Assembly (NCBI GenBank): GCA_022575985.1
Contig: JAKSXM010000269.1
Coordinates: 930,001-994,000 of the forward strand
Source of the DNA: Anagrus nilaparvatae
Lineage: Eukaryota > Arthropoda > Insecta > Hymenoptera > Mymaridae
Length of the DNA stretch: 64,000 nucleotides
Direction: 5' to 3'
The position numbers were made by a program, and so were the translations under genes. Below the pieces are notes generated by a model. That model ran no database searches. It saw nothing but the letters and a program-made list of their open reading frames with translations, and was not told the DNA's origin. How positions within the stretch are numbered: the stretch's first letter is position 1; each line of letters begins with the position of its first letter. Shown piece by piece: positions 31,700-43,148 of the stretch.

Positions 31700-33521
31700 G
31701 TATTTTAATGTTTATCAATGTCCAAAAACCTAAAATTTTCAGTGGTACTGGTACAAATGTAAAAATAAATTCTACGTGTTCATGGACGAAACGTGGCGTC
31801 ATGGACGGTTGCGACATTTTGAATATATTATTGAAATGACTTTGTATTGAAGCCACCAAATTTTCTCAAACTCTGGGTATCTTATTTTTCCATCAAAAAA
31901 CATAATTGAACAAGATATATTAAGTAATATATGACATACACTTGGAGAAAACGACATGGACAATGGCGACATTTTTTTTTTGTAAAAGCGTTTTAAAAAT
32001 TTAATAGGTTTAATTTTCATAGTTAAAGCTTTCATATTTAAAGTTTTCCACGGTTCATATATGACTAGTTAAGTAAGAAAAAAATACAACAGTGCTTTCA
32101 AGTGCATAAATATAGAGTGCGCTCCCATAAAAAGTGGGAAGCTTAAAAATAGCTAAAATTGGGGGACAGACTTATATGTGACGATAAGCTAAGAGAATTG
32201 CATGAAAATTTGTTTCGTTGAAAAACATGAGTTTTTGGGACCTAAATACGTCATATGCATCCTACAGAAAAATTTAAGTTCAAATTTTAAGCCGTTTGTT
32301 AATACTCAAAGTTTACAGTTAAGCAAAAGGACAGCAGACGGTGGCGACAATTTGAACACATATGCTCCAGAAAATTTTTTTATTAAGTTACCAATATATG
32401 CATAGTAGGTTGTGACTTTAAAAAAATATTATTTATGAACTTTTTAAAAGAAAAAAAAGTGTAAAAGAGCTTTAGTTTCGGATATAAATGGAGGGGACAC
32501 TATGTATACCGTTCCTGCGAAAACCACCCATAGATTTTTAGAAAATGTTATATGTGTTTTAATAACTTCAAGAGCTATAAAAGTTGGTTGTAAAGAAATA
32601 AATGGTTTAGCACAAAAACTAAAGAATTTTTATGAAAATGTTGAAATTCAATCAAAGTATTATTCAATAGAATTATTTTATTAATAAACTCATGGTTAAA
32701 TTAATTTCAATGTGTAGAGCAAAATTTTTAAAACGCATTTGAAATAAAAGTGATATGAGAATAAGATTAGACAATCCTAATGTTTTATCTGGAGCAAAGT
32801 AATTTTGAATGTTTTAAAATCATTTATATATATTAAATAACGCAAATTAATTAAAATGAATAATGTTTAAATTTTAAATTTAAAAAGGTTAATAAATTTT
32901 AAAGCTTAAATGTTTCTCAAAAAGTATTATTTTTAGGATTATGATTATATGATTTACCAATATTGCCTAATTACAGAAATTCAATAAATGCACCTACTTT
33001 AAGATTTCTGTATGCATTTGCTTTAAATCGTAGAGGAAGGTAGAGAAAGAGCTTTAAAAGTTATTGAACAAGCAGTAAAGAAAAAGAAAAATTACATTCC
33101 AGATATGCTTTGTTTTGCACGGTAGAATTCATAAAGACTCATAGGTGGAAACTCGTCATACTGGCGAAGAGAATTTAATTAAAGCATTGGTATACATACA
33201 TTGGTATAGAAAAGGTTTTGAGGTGTCATTTTGAATCAATTGTATAATATAAAAAATGGTTGATGTTAATCTTTAATATTTCGTTTTAAGAGTTCAACCA
33301 TATGAATATACTGGTTTAAATCTTAACTAATAGCTGATAACGAATTTTCTAAAAGAATGGAGCATATTGGTATTGTACTAAATAATTTAATTGAGAAAAA
33401 AGAATTTTTATAAAATCTGAAAGATTACTGAAATGTAGCTATGCTTTTTGAAAAAAGTGTACATGCTGAAAATTACTCAAAAATTATAAAAGCAGTAGAA
33501 TCTATGTTTAGCCCATTAAGT
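31585..33521 (+). pseudogene. Decayed ASK1-type MAP3K (MAP3K5/15-like) gene fragment
   Basis: Pieces matching the N-terminal regulatory region of ASK1 kinases (upstream of the kinase domain) occur in order on the plus strand: weakly SYIFVSYRG (about 31587); ENVEIQSK (about 32633); MRIRLDNPNVLSGAK (about 32757); DLPILPNYRNSINAPTLRF then LYAFALNRRG (from 32951); REKALKVIEQA-type and NYIPDMLCFA; GRIHKDS and GEENLIKAL; HWYRKGFE (to 33222); VQPYEYTGLNL (from 33292); HIGIVLNNLIEKK; and ENYSKIIKAVESMF (to about 33515). ASK1 proteins carry PDMLCLCGRIYKD, HWYRKGFEVQPNEYAG and HIGMVLNNLIGKKG in this order. Stops and shifts break the frame. A 68-bp GT...AG gap (33223-33290) at an internal position suggests a retained intron, so this is not a processed copy. 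The kinase domain is absent, and the fragment ends where the tandem array begins. Confidence 0.78.
31673..31699 (+). repeat. T27 homopolymer
   Basis: 27 consecutive T residues, inside the MAP3K pseudogene. Confidence 0.95.
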
Positions 33522-33560
33522 CCGAAGGCCGCTTTTACGTGTCGATTTGTAAACCGATTC
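33522..33560. mobile_element. Remnant end of a GGC(C/T)GCTTT-type MITE
   Basis: GGCCGCTTTTACGTGTCGAT resembles the terminus GGCTGCTTTCACACGC of the palindromic MITE at 35561-35868. Only one end is present. Confidence 0.35.
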
Positions 33561-35560
33561 AAAAAATATATTATATACTAGAAATTATGAATAAAATGAT
33601 AGTCCCTTAAGTAAAAAGAGTTGCTTTTTAAGAATCCGAAGACAGATTTTTGAATTAGACTTCTGGAAAGTCAGTACAACGGGTCAAAGTTGGCCAAAAG
33701 TATAAAAAAAAACGTTTCATAAAAGCCCCGATTATTATGTTTTAATGATATTTACATGATCATAATATTTACATGATCAAAAAATTGTTCACATAGGTAT
33801 TAAAGATATTAAAATTATATTACCTTACAATAAAAAACTATACAAAAATTTTATTTTTTTTTTTTTAATTAAAAAATATATTATATACTAGAAATTATGA
33901 ATAAAATGATAGTCCCTTAAGTAAAAAGAGTTGCTTTTTAAGAATCCGAGGTCAGATTTTCGAATTAGACTTCTGGAAAGTCAGTACAACGGGTTAAAGT
34001 TGGCCAAAAGTATAAAAAAATACCCTGCCAACTAGCTGGCACTGAGGTTCCTCAAACAATGGGCTGTAATCTTAATTTACAAAAAATATTATTGATTACA
34101 ACCATGCAATTATACATACATTTTTCGTTTTTAGTAGCTGGTAAAGTAGATTATTAAGATCATTTTGTTATTAAAGTGAAAATTCTAGCGTCCATGGATT
34201 GGTCGCGCTGGCGTTAATGGATTTTAAATCATTTTTGCATAATTAAAAAGAGACAAATATAAAAAAAGCTAATTTTATTTTTTTTTATAAAAGAAATGGT
34301 TGGTAACGATGCGAAAATTATAAATATTCGCTCAATTATTATAAAAAGATAGGAGTTTTTACCAGAATTTATAATAATTTCTTATAATTTATTTTCTCAG
34401 TGTACTCCTTGCATTTGACCAATCTTCCGCAACAATGATAATAATAATAATAATAATATTTTGTAATAAAGAAAATAACCACATTAATTGCTTCAAGATT
34501 TTAACATTATTTATATTATTTCTATTAATCACAAAATAATAAATTATTTAATTCTATAAATTGCTTGATTCTTTAAAAAATGCCAATATAACTTTTAAAT
34601 CTTAACTTTAAAATGCAAACATAACCATTTAATATTTTTAGGCTGTTTATTATTGTTTATAATTTCATTAAGCTGCATACATAAATAAACATAGCAACGA
34701 GCAAAATAATCCAAGGAAGTCAAAAAGAGGCAAGATTTCCATCACTCTTTCTTGTGTGTTATAATTTATATCAAAATATAAAAAAAAATTGTGATCGGAT
34801 ACAAAAAATTACTATAAACTAAATTTCTAAAACTTGTACTCTCATTAAAATAAATTAGATATGTCAAATACGAAAAATAAATTTGATGTTTTATGTATTT
34901 TTTTGTAACGAAGATTTTAGAGAAAAAAATTTTCAAAAAATTAATTATCAGATTCAAGATATCGAGTAAAAACCATACTTTCAAGTATAAGTAATTTTAT
35001 GGAAATGAATGAGGTATTACATCCAAATTAAAAAAAAAAAAAGTAGTTTGAGATTTTTTTAATAAAAAAATTTTTGGAAAAAAAAGTTAGGTATTCGTTC
35101 GATAATTGTTTTGGAATATCACTGGTTACAATATTTTAAAATATTAGTACTTTCATAGAATTAAAAGAGGTATTACACCAAAAAAATATTTCAATTTTTT
35201 TTATTTTTCTTTTTTTTTAATTTAGAAAATAAAAATTTTGAAAAAATTAAGTATCAATTCCAAAAAATTACTGTAAACGAGGTTCTTAAAACTAGTACTT
35301 CCATGGAAATAAATTAGGTACTACGTCCAAAAAGAAAAAAAAGTTTCGTATTTTTTTTATTTTTTTGTGAAAAAAATTTTAGGAAAAAAATTTTCAAAAA
35401 ATTAAGTATCAGATTGGAGATATCAAGTAAAAACCATACTTTCAAGTATAAGTACTTTCATGGAAATAAATGAGGTATTACATCCAAAATAAAAAAAAAA
35501 GGGGGGGGGGGGTTTGAGATTTTTTGATAAAAAAATGTTTGGAAAAAAAATTAGGTCTTA

Positions 35561-35868
35561 GGCTGCTTTCACACGCAAGTGAATTTGTAAAGTGAATTTG
35601 TAAAATGAATTTGTAATGGCGCGTAAATTCAAAATTTAAATAAACCTGAAAATCTAAAATTAGCAAATTTAATTAAATTTTTAAAGAAATTATTGTAAAA
35701 ATAAATAAAAAATGAAATAATAATATTTAACAAACAATAATTATTTAAAAATTTTATTAATTTCGCTAATTTTAGATTTTCGTGCTTATTTTAATTTTGA
35801 ATTTACGCGCCATTACAAATTCATTTTACAAATTCACTTTACAAATTCACTTGCGTGTGAAAGCAGCC
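35561..35868. mobile_element. 308-bp palindromic MITE with TTA target duplication
   Basis: The termini are GGCTGCTTTCACACGC and its complement, and the arms (~75 bp near-perfect, then weaker) carry repeats of GTGAATTTGTAAA. It is flanked by TTA (35558-35560 and 35869-35871). The neighbouring tandem unit near 36330 has the uninterrupted site GGTCTTAATTCG, proving insertion. A TTA duplication and palindromic form suit a PIF/Harbinger-type MITE; the short ORF 35478-35666 is not a gene. Confidence 0.85.
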
Positions 35869-36848
35869 TTAATTCGATAATGGTTTTGAAATATCACTAG
35901 TTAAAATATTTTCAGATAATTGTACTTTCATAGAATTAAATGAGGTATTACACCAAAAAAAAAAAAAATATTGCAGTTTTTTTTATTTTTATTTTTTTTT
36001 AATTTGGACAAAAAAAATTTTGAAAAAATTAAGTATCAGATCCAAAAAATTACAATAAACAAGGTTCTTAAAAGTAGTACTTCCATGAAAATAAATTAGG
36101 TACTAAGTCCAAAAAGAAAAAAAAAATTTGTATTTTTTGTATTTTTTTGTGAAAAAAATTTTAGAAAAAAAATTTTCAGAAAATTAAGTATCCGATTCGA
36201 GATATCATGTAAAAACCATACTTTCAAATAAAGTACTTTCATGGAAATAAATGAGGTATTACATCCAAATTAAAAAAAAAAAAGGGGGGGTTTGAGATTT
36301 TTTGATAAAAAAATGTTTGTAAAAAAAATTAGGTCTTAATTCGATAATGGTTTTGAAATATCACTAGTTACAATATTTTCAGATATTAGTACTTTCATAG
36401 AATTAAATGAGGTATTACACCCAAAAAAAAAAAAAATATTGCATTTTTTTTAATTTTTCTATTTTTTTAATTTTGACAAAAAAAATTTTGAAAAAATTAA
36501 GTATAAGATCCAAAAAATAACAATAAACAAGGTTCTTAAAACTAGTACTTCCATGGAAATAAATTAGGTACTACGTCCAAAAAGAAAAAAAAAAATTTGT
36601 ATTTTTTGTATTTTTTTGTGAAAAAAATTTTAGAAAAAAAATTTTCAGAAAATTAAGTATCCGATTCGAGATATCATGTAAAAACCATACTTTCAAATAT
36701 AAGTACTTTCATGGAAATAAATGAGGTATTACATCCAAATAAAAAAAAAAAAAGAAGTACCTCGAGATTTTTTGGTGAAAAAATTTTTGAAAAAAAAATT
36801 AGGTCTTAATTCCATAATATTTGTGAAATATCACCGATTACATACATA

Positions 36849-36851
<3 letters not shown>

Positions 36852-36920
<69 letters not shown>
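36852..36920 (+). repeat. (CA)34 microsatellite
   Basis: About 69 bp of pure CA. ORFs on both strands here are artefacts. Confidence 0.97.
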
Positions 36921-36924
<4 letters not shown>

Positions 36925-37795
36925 GACTTTTTTAAAAACAGGTTTTTTAGCTTCCTGGGGTCCCAAAACGTGCTTATATGCCAAAAAATAGAAAATCAAA
37001 TTTTGACCTAACACAATGGTTCCTCTTTGAGGAACCAAAACGTTTCGTAAAAGCCCTGATTATTATGTTTTAATGATATTTACATGATCATAATATTTAC
37101 ATGATCAAAAAATTGTTCACATAGGTATTAAAGATATTAAAATTATATTACCTTACAATAAAAAACTATACAAAAATTTTATTTTTTTTTTTTTTAATTA
37201 AAAAATATATTATATACTAGAAATTATGAATAAAATGATAGTCCCTTAAGTAAAAAGAGTTGCTTTTTAAGAATCCGAGGTCAGATTTTCGAATTAGACT
37301 TCTGGAAAGTCAGTACAACGGGTTAAAGTTGGCCAAAAGTATAAAAAAAAACGTTTCGTAAAAGCCCTGATTATTATGTTTTAATGATATTTATATGATC
37401 ATAATATTTACATGATCAAAAAATTGTTCACATAGGTATTAAAGATATTAAAATTATATTACCTTACAATAAAAAACTATACAAAAATTTTATTTTTTTT
37501 TTTTTAATTAAAAAATATATTATATACTAGAAATTATGAATAAAATGATAGTCCCTTAAGTAAAAAGAGTTACTTTTTAAGAATCCGAGGTCAGATTTTC
37601 GAATTAGACTTCTGGAAAGTCAGTACAACGGGTTAAAGTTGGCCAAAAGTATAAAAAAAAACGTTTCGTAAAAGCCCTGATTATTATGTTTTAATGATAT
37701 TTACATGATCAAAAAATTGTTCACATAGGTATTAAAGAAATTAAAATTATATTACCTTACAATAAAAAACTATACAAAAATTTTATTTTTTTTAA

Positions 37796-38370
37796 TGAAA
37801 ATATTCTGTAAAATACTTGTAGCGGAGTTGTCAAAGAATTTGTAATTTCAAAAAGATTAACAGGCTTGTCCCAGAGTACAGAAATTTTTGTAGGAACTTT
37901 ACAGTTTTACAGACTTATAAGGGTTAACTAGGATAGTAAAATTATCTAAATAAAAATTAAAAAAGAAAAATTTTTACTCTAATCTATTATTTAGTATCTA
38001 GGTTGTACTGTTTTACAAATGGCTACTGTTAATCCTTCTTTTATTTAATTAGGTTCATTTCAGCAATTTTTAGGGTATTTCTAAGAAACGAAAAAGCATT
38101 TTTTGAAAATAAAATATTGATAGTATTTATTTTAATAAGGGTGGATGCTAGACGATTAATCCTGAAATACTATGGGGGTTGGCTACTAAAGAAAAAATTT
38201 TATACTTAGATGCTTTTAATCGGATTCAAATGTAAAAGCTTCAGCAGCGATGTGAGTAGACTATGTTTTCCTTCATGATTAAAATTATCTTTATTCATCA
38301 AAATTACTGAATTTTGTTAAATATTTAAAAATTAAAATTTTGCAATACAAAATCTGCAGATTACAGACTG
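37796..38370. other. A+T-rich spacer
   Basis: No ORF or repeat recognised. Confidence 0.4.
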
Positions 38371-38460
38371 CAGTGAAACCTCTAATAATAAAGACCACCA
38401 AAGTGGCATGGCAAAATGTGGTCACTGTTTGAGGCGGTCGTTAACGAAAGGTTTTATATA
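38371..38460 (+). mobile_element. Possible pogo/Tigger-type terminus
   Basis: CAGTGAAACCTCTAATAATA followed by AAGACCACC resembles the CAGTG(A/G)AACCTC ends of pogo-like transposons. No second terminus or transposase was found. Confidence 0.3.
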
Positions 38461-38599
38461 TTATATTCATAGCAAGTAACAGTTCCTAATATGATATGTG
38501 GGACATGTACTACTATGATGAACCGCTTTGAAGAAACTAAAATTAAACAAGCTTTTTAATTTAAGGTTCCTGCAATATGGTGAAAACCCAAATCAAAAG

Positions 38600-39040
38600 C
38601 CGACTGTTACTTTTGTAATATAGATTGTAATATAGATGTTAATGGTTTTAACACTAAAAACAAATCTAAAATATATTGCTGTAGAGCTTAAGGATCGTGG
38701 ACTTGTGAAAAAAGGCACTAAGTCATCTTATTATAGACAGAGAGAAAAGTATTTTTGGAAACTTTTCAGTATGGACGAAGGAAAATCATTAGTTTATTGC
38801 GAAAATGTTCAGGGCTTGATAAATGAACTAAAACCCAATGCTTATATTCCAGAACAATGGAGATTGTTGATTGATTATTTATTGAGTTTATTATTATTAT
38901 TTATTGAATGACATTATTTATTGACTCATCTGTACGAAGCTTAAAAGCAGTACTACTGCATAACGGTAATACCTTTGCACGTATTCCAATAGCCCACTTA
39001 ATTAAAATAAAAGAAGAATACATAACATTAGAGTTTTGTG
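38600..39040 (+). pseudogene. Relic of a multicopy hypothetical insect gene (RLFIDSS family)
   Basis: Open frame 38636-38911 gives ELKDRGLVKKGTK, YYRQREKYFWKLFS, SLVYCENVQGLINEL and YIPEQWRLLID. After a ~30-bp local duplication of TTATTTATTGA-type sequence, coding resumes with LFIDSSVRSLKAVLLHNGN and RIPIAHLIKIKEEY (to about 39035). Proteins with this series (YC..V..L...L, EEWRLFIDSS, SLKAVLLHNGN, PIAHS) are abundant in insect genomes and poorly characterised; I recognise the pattern from general knowledge. The fragment lacks both ends and is frameshifted, so it is non-functional. Confidence 0.6.
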
Positions 39041-41165
39041 ACTAAGAAATTATTGATAGTGCAATTAGATTCAGTAAAAAGTCGTGAACATTAGAGAACG
39101 TAAACGAGGGATAATGATATATCAATTTTGTATCCATGTGTTTTCTAATTTATATGAATTATCATTATTATCGTGACCGTTTTCTAATGTTAAGTAATGT
39201 ACGAAGTTTATTAAATTCATTTTTATGCAGCAGATTGATTTAAAGAAAGTATAATTAATATTTTTAAATAAGAAAAGACAGTAATAATGATTAAGTTAAT
39301 ATTCTAAAATTTACTTTAAAAATATTATGATTGTGTATTAAAATTGATAAAATGGGCTTTTCATTTACCCATGTGTTTAAATCATATAACATCTCCATCT
39401 CTTTTTCTCTATATTATTCCTCTTTGGATGCAGTTTCACTGTACACTAAGATATATTGTATAGAAATACTGCATATATTTGTTAGATTAAAGCTCCCAGC
39501 GTTTCGAAGTTTTTTGAATGTCATAGCGAAACGATTGCATAAAGTAGATAGACTAAACATATAGCCTAAAGAAACAAACACACACACACACACATAAACT
39601 CAACCCACGTGAAATTGGAACTACAAATTGTATACAATATATCAAAATTGAGCACAAACGTAATTGTATAAGAGCTGTAAGAATTTGTACAATTTTAATG
39701 CAGTCAATGTAACGAAAAATTAATAAGAATGTAATTTGACAATTGTTTATTTACAATTTACTAAGCAAAGAAATAAATTTATAAAATTTAAACAAGCAAC
39801 GAATCAATTAATTAAAAAAAAAATAATCAGTTGATCACGAAGAACCAAACTGACCGCTTTTTATTAACCTAATTTTTGCAGAAGTTAAAACTTTTGCAAA
39901 ATATTGATAAAAGAAGTTTAAAAAAAAGAGATGTCTAAAATAAAAGTTTAAAATATAAAAATTTGATGTTTCTGTGAAAAAATTAAATTTTCTCTAGAAA
40001 AAACCAATTTTAAGATTATCACCAAGAATTTTGATAGAAATATGAAAAATGTGGATGTGTCCTTTTAATTTTAGGATTTTATGAACTATCTAGATCTGGT
40101 ACTAGATTTAGTACGTGAGATAATTAAATTTGCGACGGAGCTTCAGGAATAATTCTTATTTTTCAATAAAAATTTTTTTTTCGACCTTGTTGAACAAATA
40201 ATAAATCTTTTCGATTTATAACCGATATATAAACTCACTTTTTTGTTACGTGGACATAATCTATATCTCTTTTAATTAACGTACCCAGTAATTTGCTATT
40301 CATCAAAATGAATTTTTAATGAAACTTTGATTTTAAAATTTAGAAAAATTAGAAATTATAAAAAAAATTAAAAAATAAAAATTGAAATTTTAAAAAATTA
40401 CGAAAAAAATTATGCAAAAATGGGTTATCTCAGCTTTCTTAAGTGTGAACAAGCTTCATCAGTACGAAAATCACACTGAATATTTGTATATAACCCATGT
40501 AAGTAAACCGAAAATTTGACTTACTTGAATAAAAATAAAACTCAAACTGAGAGAAATTAAAAAATTCTCCCCTACTTTAATTGTTTTCTTTCTTTCTTTT
40601 ATTTTTTTCCTTATAATTTCTCTATTTTTTTTTGTCGAATCTGATTAGATTATTTAATTCGTATTAATTTTTCATTACATTTATGTATTAAAATTGTACA
40701 AATTCATACAATTTTTATACAATCATTTTAATTTAATATTTTTATTAATTTAACCAATAAATTGGTTAATTTTCAACTAATAGTCACGTAACAGTGTTTC
40801 GCCATAGTGTATTAGGTTGGCTCGTCAGTAGACTCCTAATACACCTTATCTAGACACCGTTTAATTATTTAAAAAAACAAAAAATATTAAAAATATAAAA
40901 TTATTTTTTGAAATTTGTGTAAGTACTTGCCTTATACATGTTTCCAAAACGACTAAAAATGCTTGCTTTTGTATACCGTTAGAAAGTAGAAGCTGGCATT
41001 TTTATTCTATTAATTTTATAAAATTACATTCAGAGATTTTTTAAATTTAAAAAGGCTAAAAATAACATGAGCTGATAAATCAGTATCAAAAAATGTCATA
41101 GCCTTATTTTTGAAAATAAATTTTCATCAAAGTTTGCTTATGTTAAAGCTTCTAATCAAACAAAT
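39041..41165. other. A+T-rich spacer
   Basis: The ORF at 39331-39564 is not recognisable. A short (AC)8 tract lies at 39578-39594, and a 9-bp hairpin (TGTATTAGG / CCTAATACA) near 40808-40846. Nothing else was identified. Confidence 0.4.
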
Positions 41166-41166
41166 A

Positions 41167-41650
41167 TTAACATGGAACATGTTTATAGGGACGTGGTACT
41201 TTAGAATTTGAAAATTAAGGGGGAGGGGGGGTTGTAATTCATTTGTTTTAATTTGTAATTAATTTATTTTAATTTGTCCTATTTAAGTGGGGGAGTCAAA
41301 TTTTTCTTATTTAAGGAAGGGGGGGTCAAATTTGTCTGATTTAAGGGGAGGGGGTCAAATGAGACTTAGAATAATTTAAATTTAGGTACTTTGAAAAATC
41401 TGGGCTTAGGGACTTAAGATAATACAGCTTTAGGGACTTGGAATAATTTTGATTTAGAGACCTAGAATAATACGGGTTTGAGGAATCAGAATAGGATCTT
41501 AATATCTAGTAATATGATAATTACAAATTATTTAATTATAAAAATGTATTGTTATGTTGAGTAACATTTGCATTATTTCTAGTTCTCAGGTGGAAGTAAA
41601 CATGTTCCATGCATTTAGATTGTGTTTACACAAACCGGTTATAAGTTTTT
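41167..41650. repeat. CATGGAACATG-bounded repeat, copy 1
   Basis: CATGGAACATG at 41171-41181 and its complement CATGTTCCATG at 41601-41611 enclose a G-run-rich segment with units like GGGGGTCAAATTTGTC and GACTTAGAATAAT. Similarity to copy 2 continues to about 41650 (TTACACAAACCGGTTATAA), so the outer limit is uncertain. Confidence 0.6.
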
Positions 41651-41984
41651 TGTGCACAATTTCGATGTACACAAATTGCATACAATTGCAGTTCCCACTT
41701 TAAAGTGGGAAGTACTAGTTTTAGCGTTTAAGTAATATAATATACTCAATTCCTGGGACCTGATGCCCAAATTTGTGAAAATTTTTCGTAAAAAATACAA
41801 AAACCACCATTATTTTTTTTATTTTCGCACGAAGTAACTAATTATTTTATATAAAAAGAAGTACTAGATTTAGAAATATCACTATTACTTAATTCCTCAG
41901 ATCTAAAATCCAAATTAAAAAAAATTTTTATCTCAAAATTTTTGCTGTTTAAATACATAAAATACCCCATTAGGTTTTTTTATA

Positions 41985-42110
41985 ACATGAATCCTGTTTA
42001 TAGGGAGGGGTATTTAGGAAAGGCCTCAATTTGGGGGCGGAGTTTACAAGGACTTCAATAATAATTTTGATTTAGTAACTTTGAAAAAATTTTGATGATT
42101 TTTTAAGACC
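41985..42110. repeat. Diverged start of the same repeat, copy 3
   Basis: ATAACATGAATCCTGTTTAT followed by AGGGAGGGGTATTTA resembles the left part of copy 1. No right end was found. Confidence 0.4.
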
Positions 42111-42179
42111 TATTCATATTTATGACAAAAACGGAAATTATATATATTATTTATATTTTATTATATTAAATTTTATTTT

Positions 42180-42325
42180 ATTTTATTGTATTAAATTTTA
42201 TAGAATAATTGTATATAGCATTTTATAAGTATTTTATTGTATTATTCATTTTTTTATGTATATATTGTATATTGATGTATTATATCATTTTTGCTTGGCT
42301 AAATAAAGACTATAATAATAATAAT
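42180..42325 (+). mobile_element. 3' tail of a non-LTR element ending in (TAA)n
   Basis: TTGCTTGGCTAAATAAAGAC followed by TATAATAATAATAAT matches in form the tail at 11946-11990 (GGCAAATAAAGAG plus TAA repeats). No coding part is present. Confidence 0.5.
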
Positions 42326-42427
42326 ATATGCATTAGAAAAATGAGAAATATACAAGGCACTTAAAAACAACGATACACCCCTGTTGAGGGGCCGGTAAGG
42401 TAGAACAGTTACCGACATTAGTTTTTT

Positions 42428-42715
42428 TGAAATAATTAATTTCGTTGATAATATAAAAATTTGAATTATATTTCATCCACTCCGTAATTAAATTATGTGT
42501 CGATTAAAAAAAAAATTTTGTAAATAACTCAAAATTTACTAGAAAAAAAGTTTGATTTCCCGATTTTAATAGGTAATTTTAGAAAATCCAACTTTTTTCC
42601 TAGTAAATTTTGAGCTATTTACAAATTTTTTTTTTTAATCGACGCAGAATTTTTGGAGTGGATGAAATAAAATTCTAATTTTTATATTAACAACAAAATT
42701 AATTATTTGAAAATT
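42428..42715. repeat. Imperfect ~130-bp inverted repeat (foldback)
   Basis: The arms share TTTCATCCACTCC, GTCGATTAAAAAAAAA and AAATTTACTAG. The spacer is about 35 bp around CCCGATTTTAATAGG. No coding content. Confidence 0.7.
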
Positions 42716-43148
42716 AAAAAAAAAAATAATTAGTTTTTAGAAACTTTAATCTATTTTTTGAACCATATGACAAATAATGCACCTGATGATGGAATTTCTA
42801 ATTCCGAAACGCGTAGCGTAGAATATTTATGAACGAAGTCACTCTCAAGACGGATAAATAACAAAGGTAAAAATAACAAATATAAAAATTAAAGATTAGA
42901 GGTCTTGCAGCTACATTGAAGAACGCGAAGCCGACACCGATTATTTTTACTTGCGAAGATTGTTGTCCAGCCATTTTGTCACGATAAAATCCAAGCTTGG
43001 TTGATAATGCCACTTATTGTCAAAGAGAGGTATAATTTTAATTACCAATAATTATATTATATTGAATTTATTTAGCAAACTTGATCTTATCCTTTTCCGT
43101 ATATTTTACTTATTGGTAATATATATTAAGTATTACTTATTAATAATT

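Larger units (their letters stand above)
34021..37036. mobile_element. ~3.0-kb A+T-rich repeat element inserted in the array
   Basis: It begins CCTGCCAACTAGCTGGCAC and GAGGTTCCTCAAA and ends CTTTGAGGAACC, so GGTTCCTCAAA forms an inverted terminal motif. The interior consists of ~470-bp degenerate repeats with GAGGTATTACATCCAAA (near 34997, 35472, 36253 and 36721) and GGTACTACGTCCAAAAAG. Apart from low-complexity products no ORF exists. A second copy starts at 63242 and runs off the window. The class is unknown. Confidence 0.65.
33560..37795 (+). repeat. ~311-bp tandem (satellite-like) array, interrupted
   Basis: Units contain ACTAGAAATTATGAATAAAA, GTCAGTACAACGGGT and ACGTTTCGTAAAAGCCC. Junction motifs fall at about 33710, 37039, 37350 and 37664. 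The array is split at 34021-37036 by another element. Removing it gives roughly four units. The last unit ends near 37795. Confidence 0.85.

Noticed and set aside
36721..37038. ORFs with (HT)n on + and (VC)n on -
   Set aside because: Created by the (CA)34 microsatellite.
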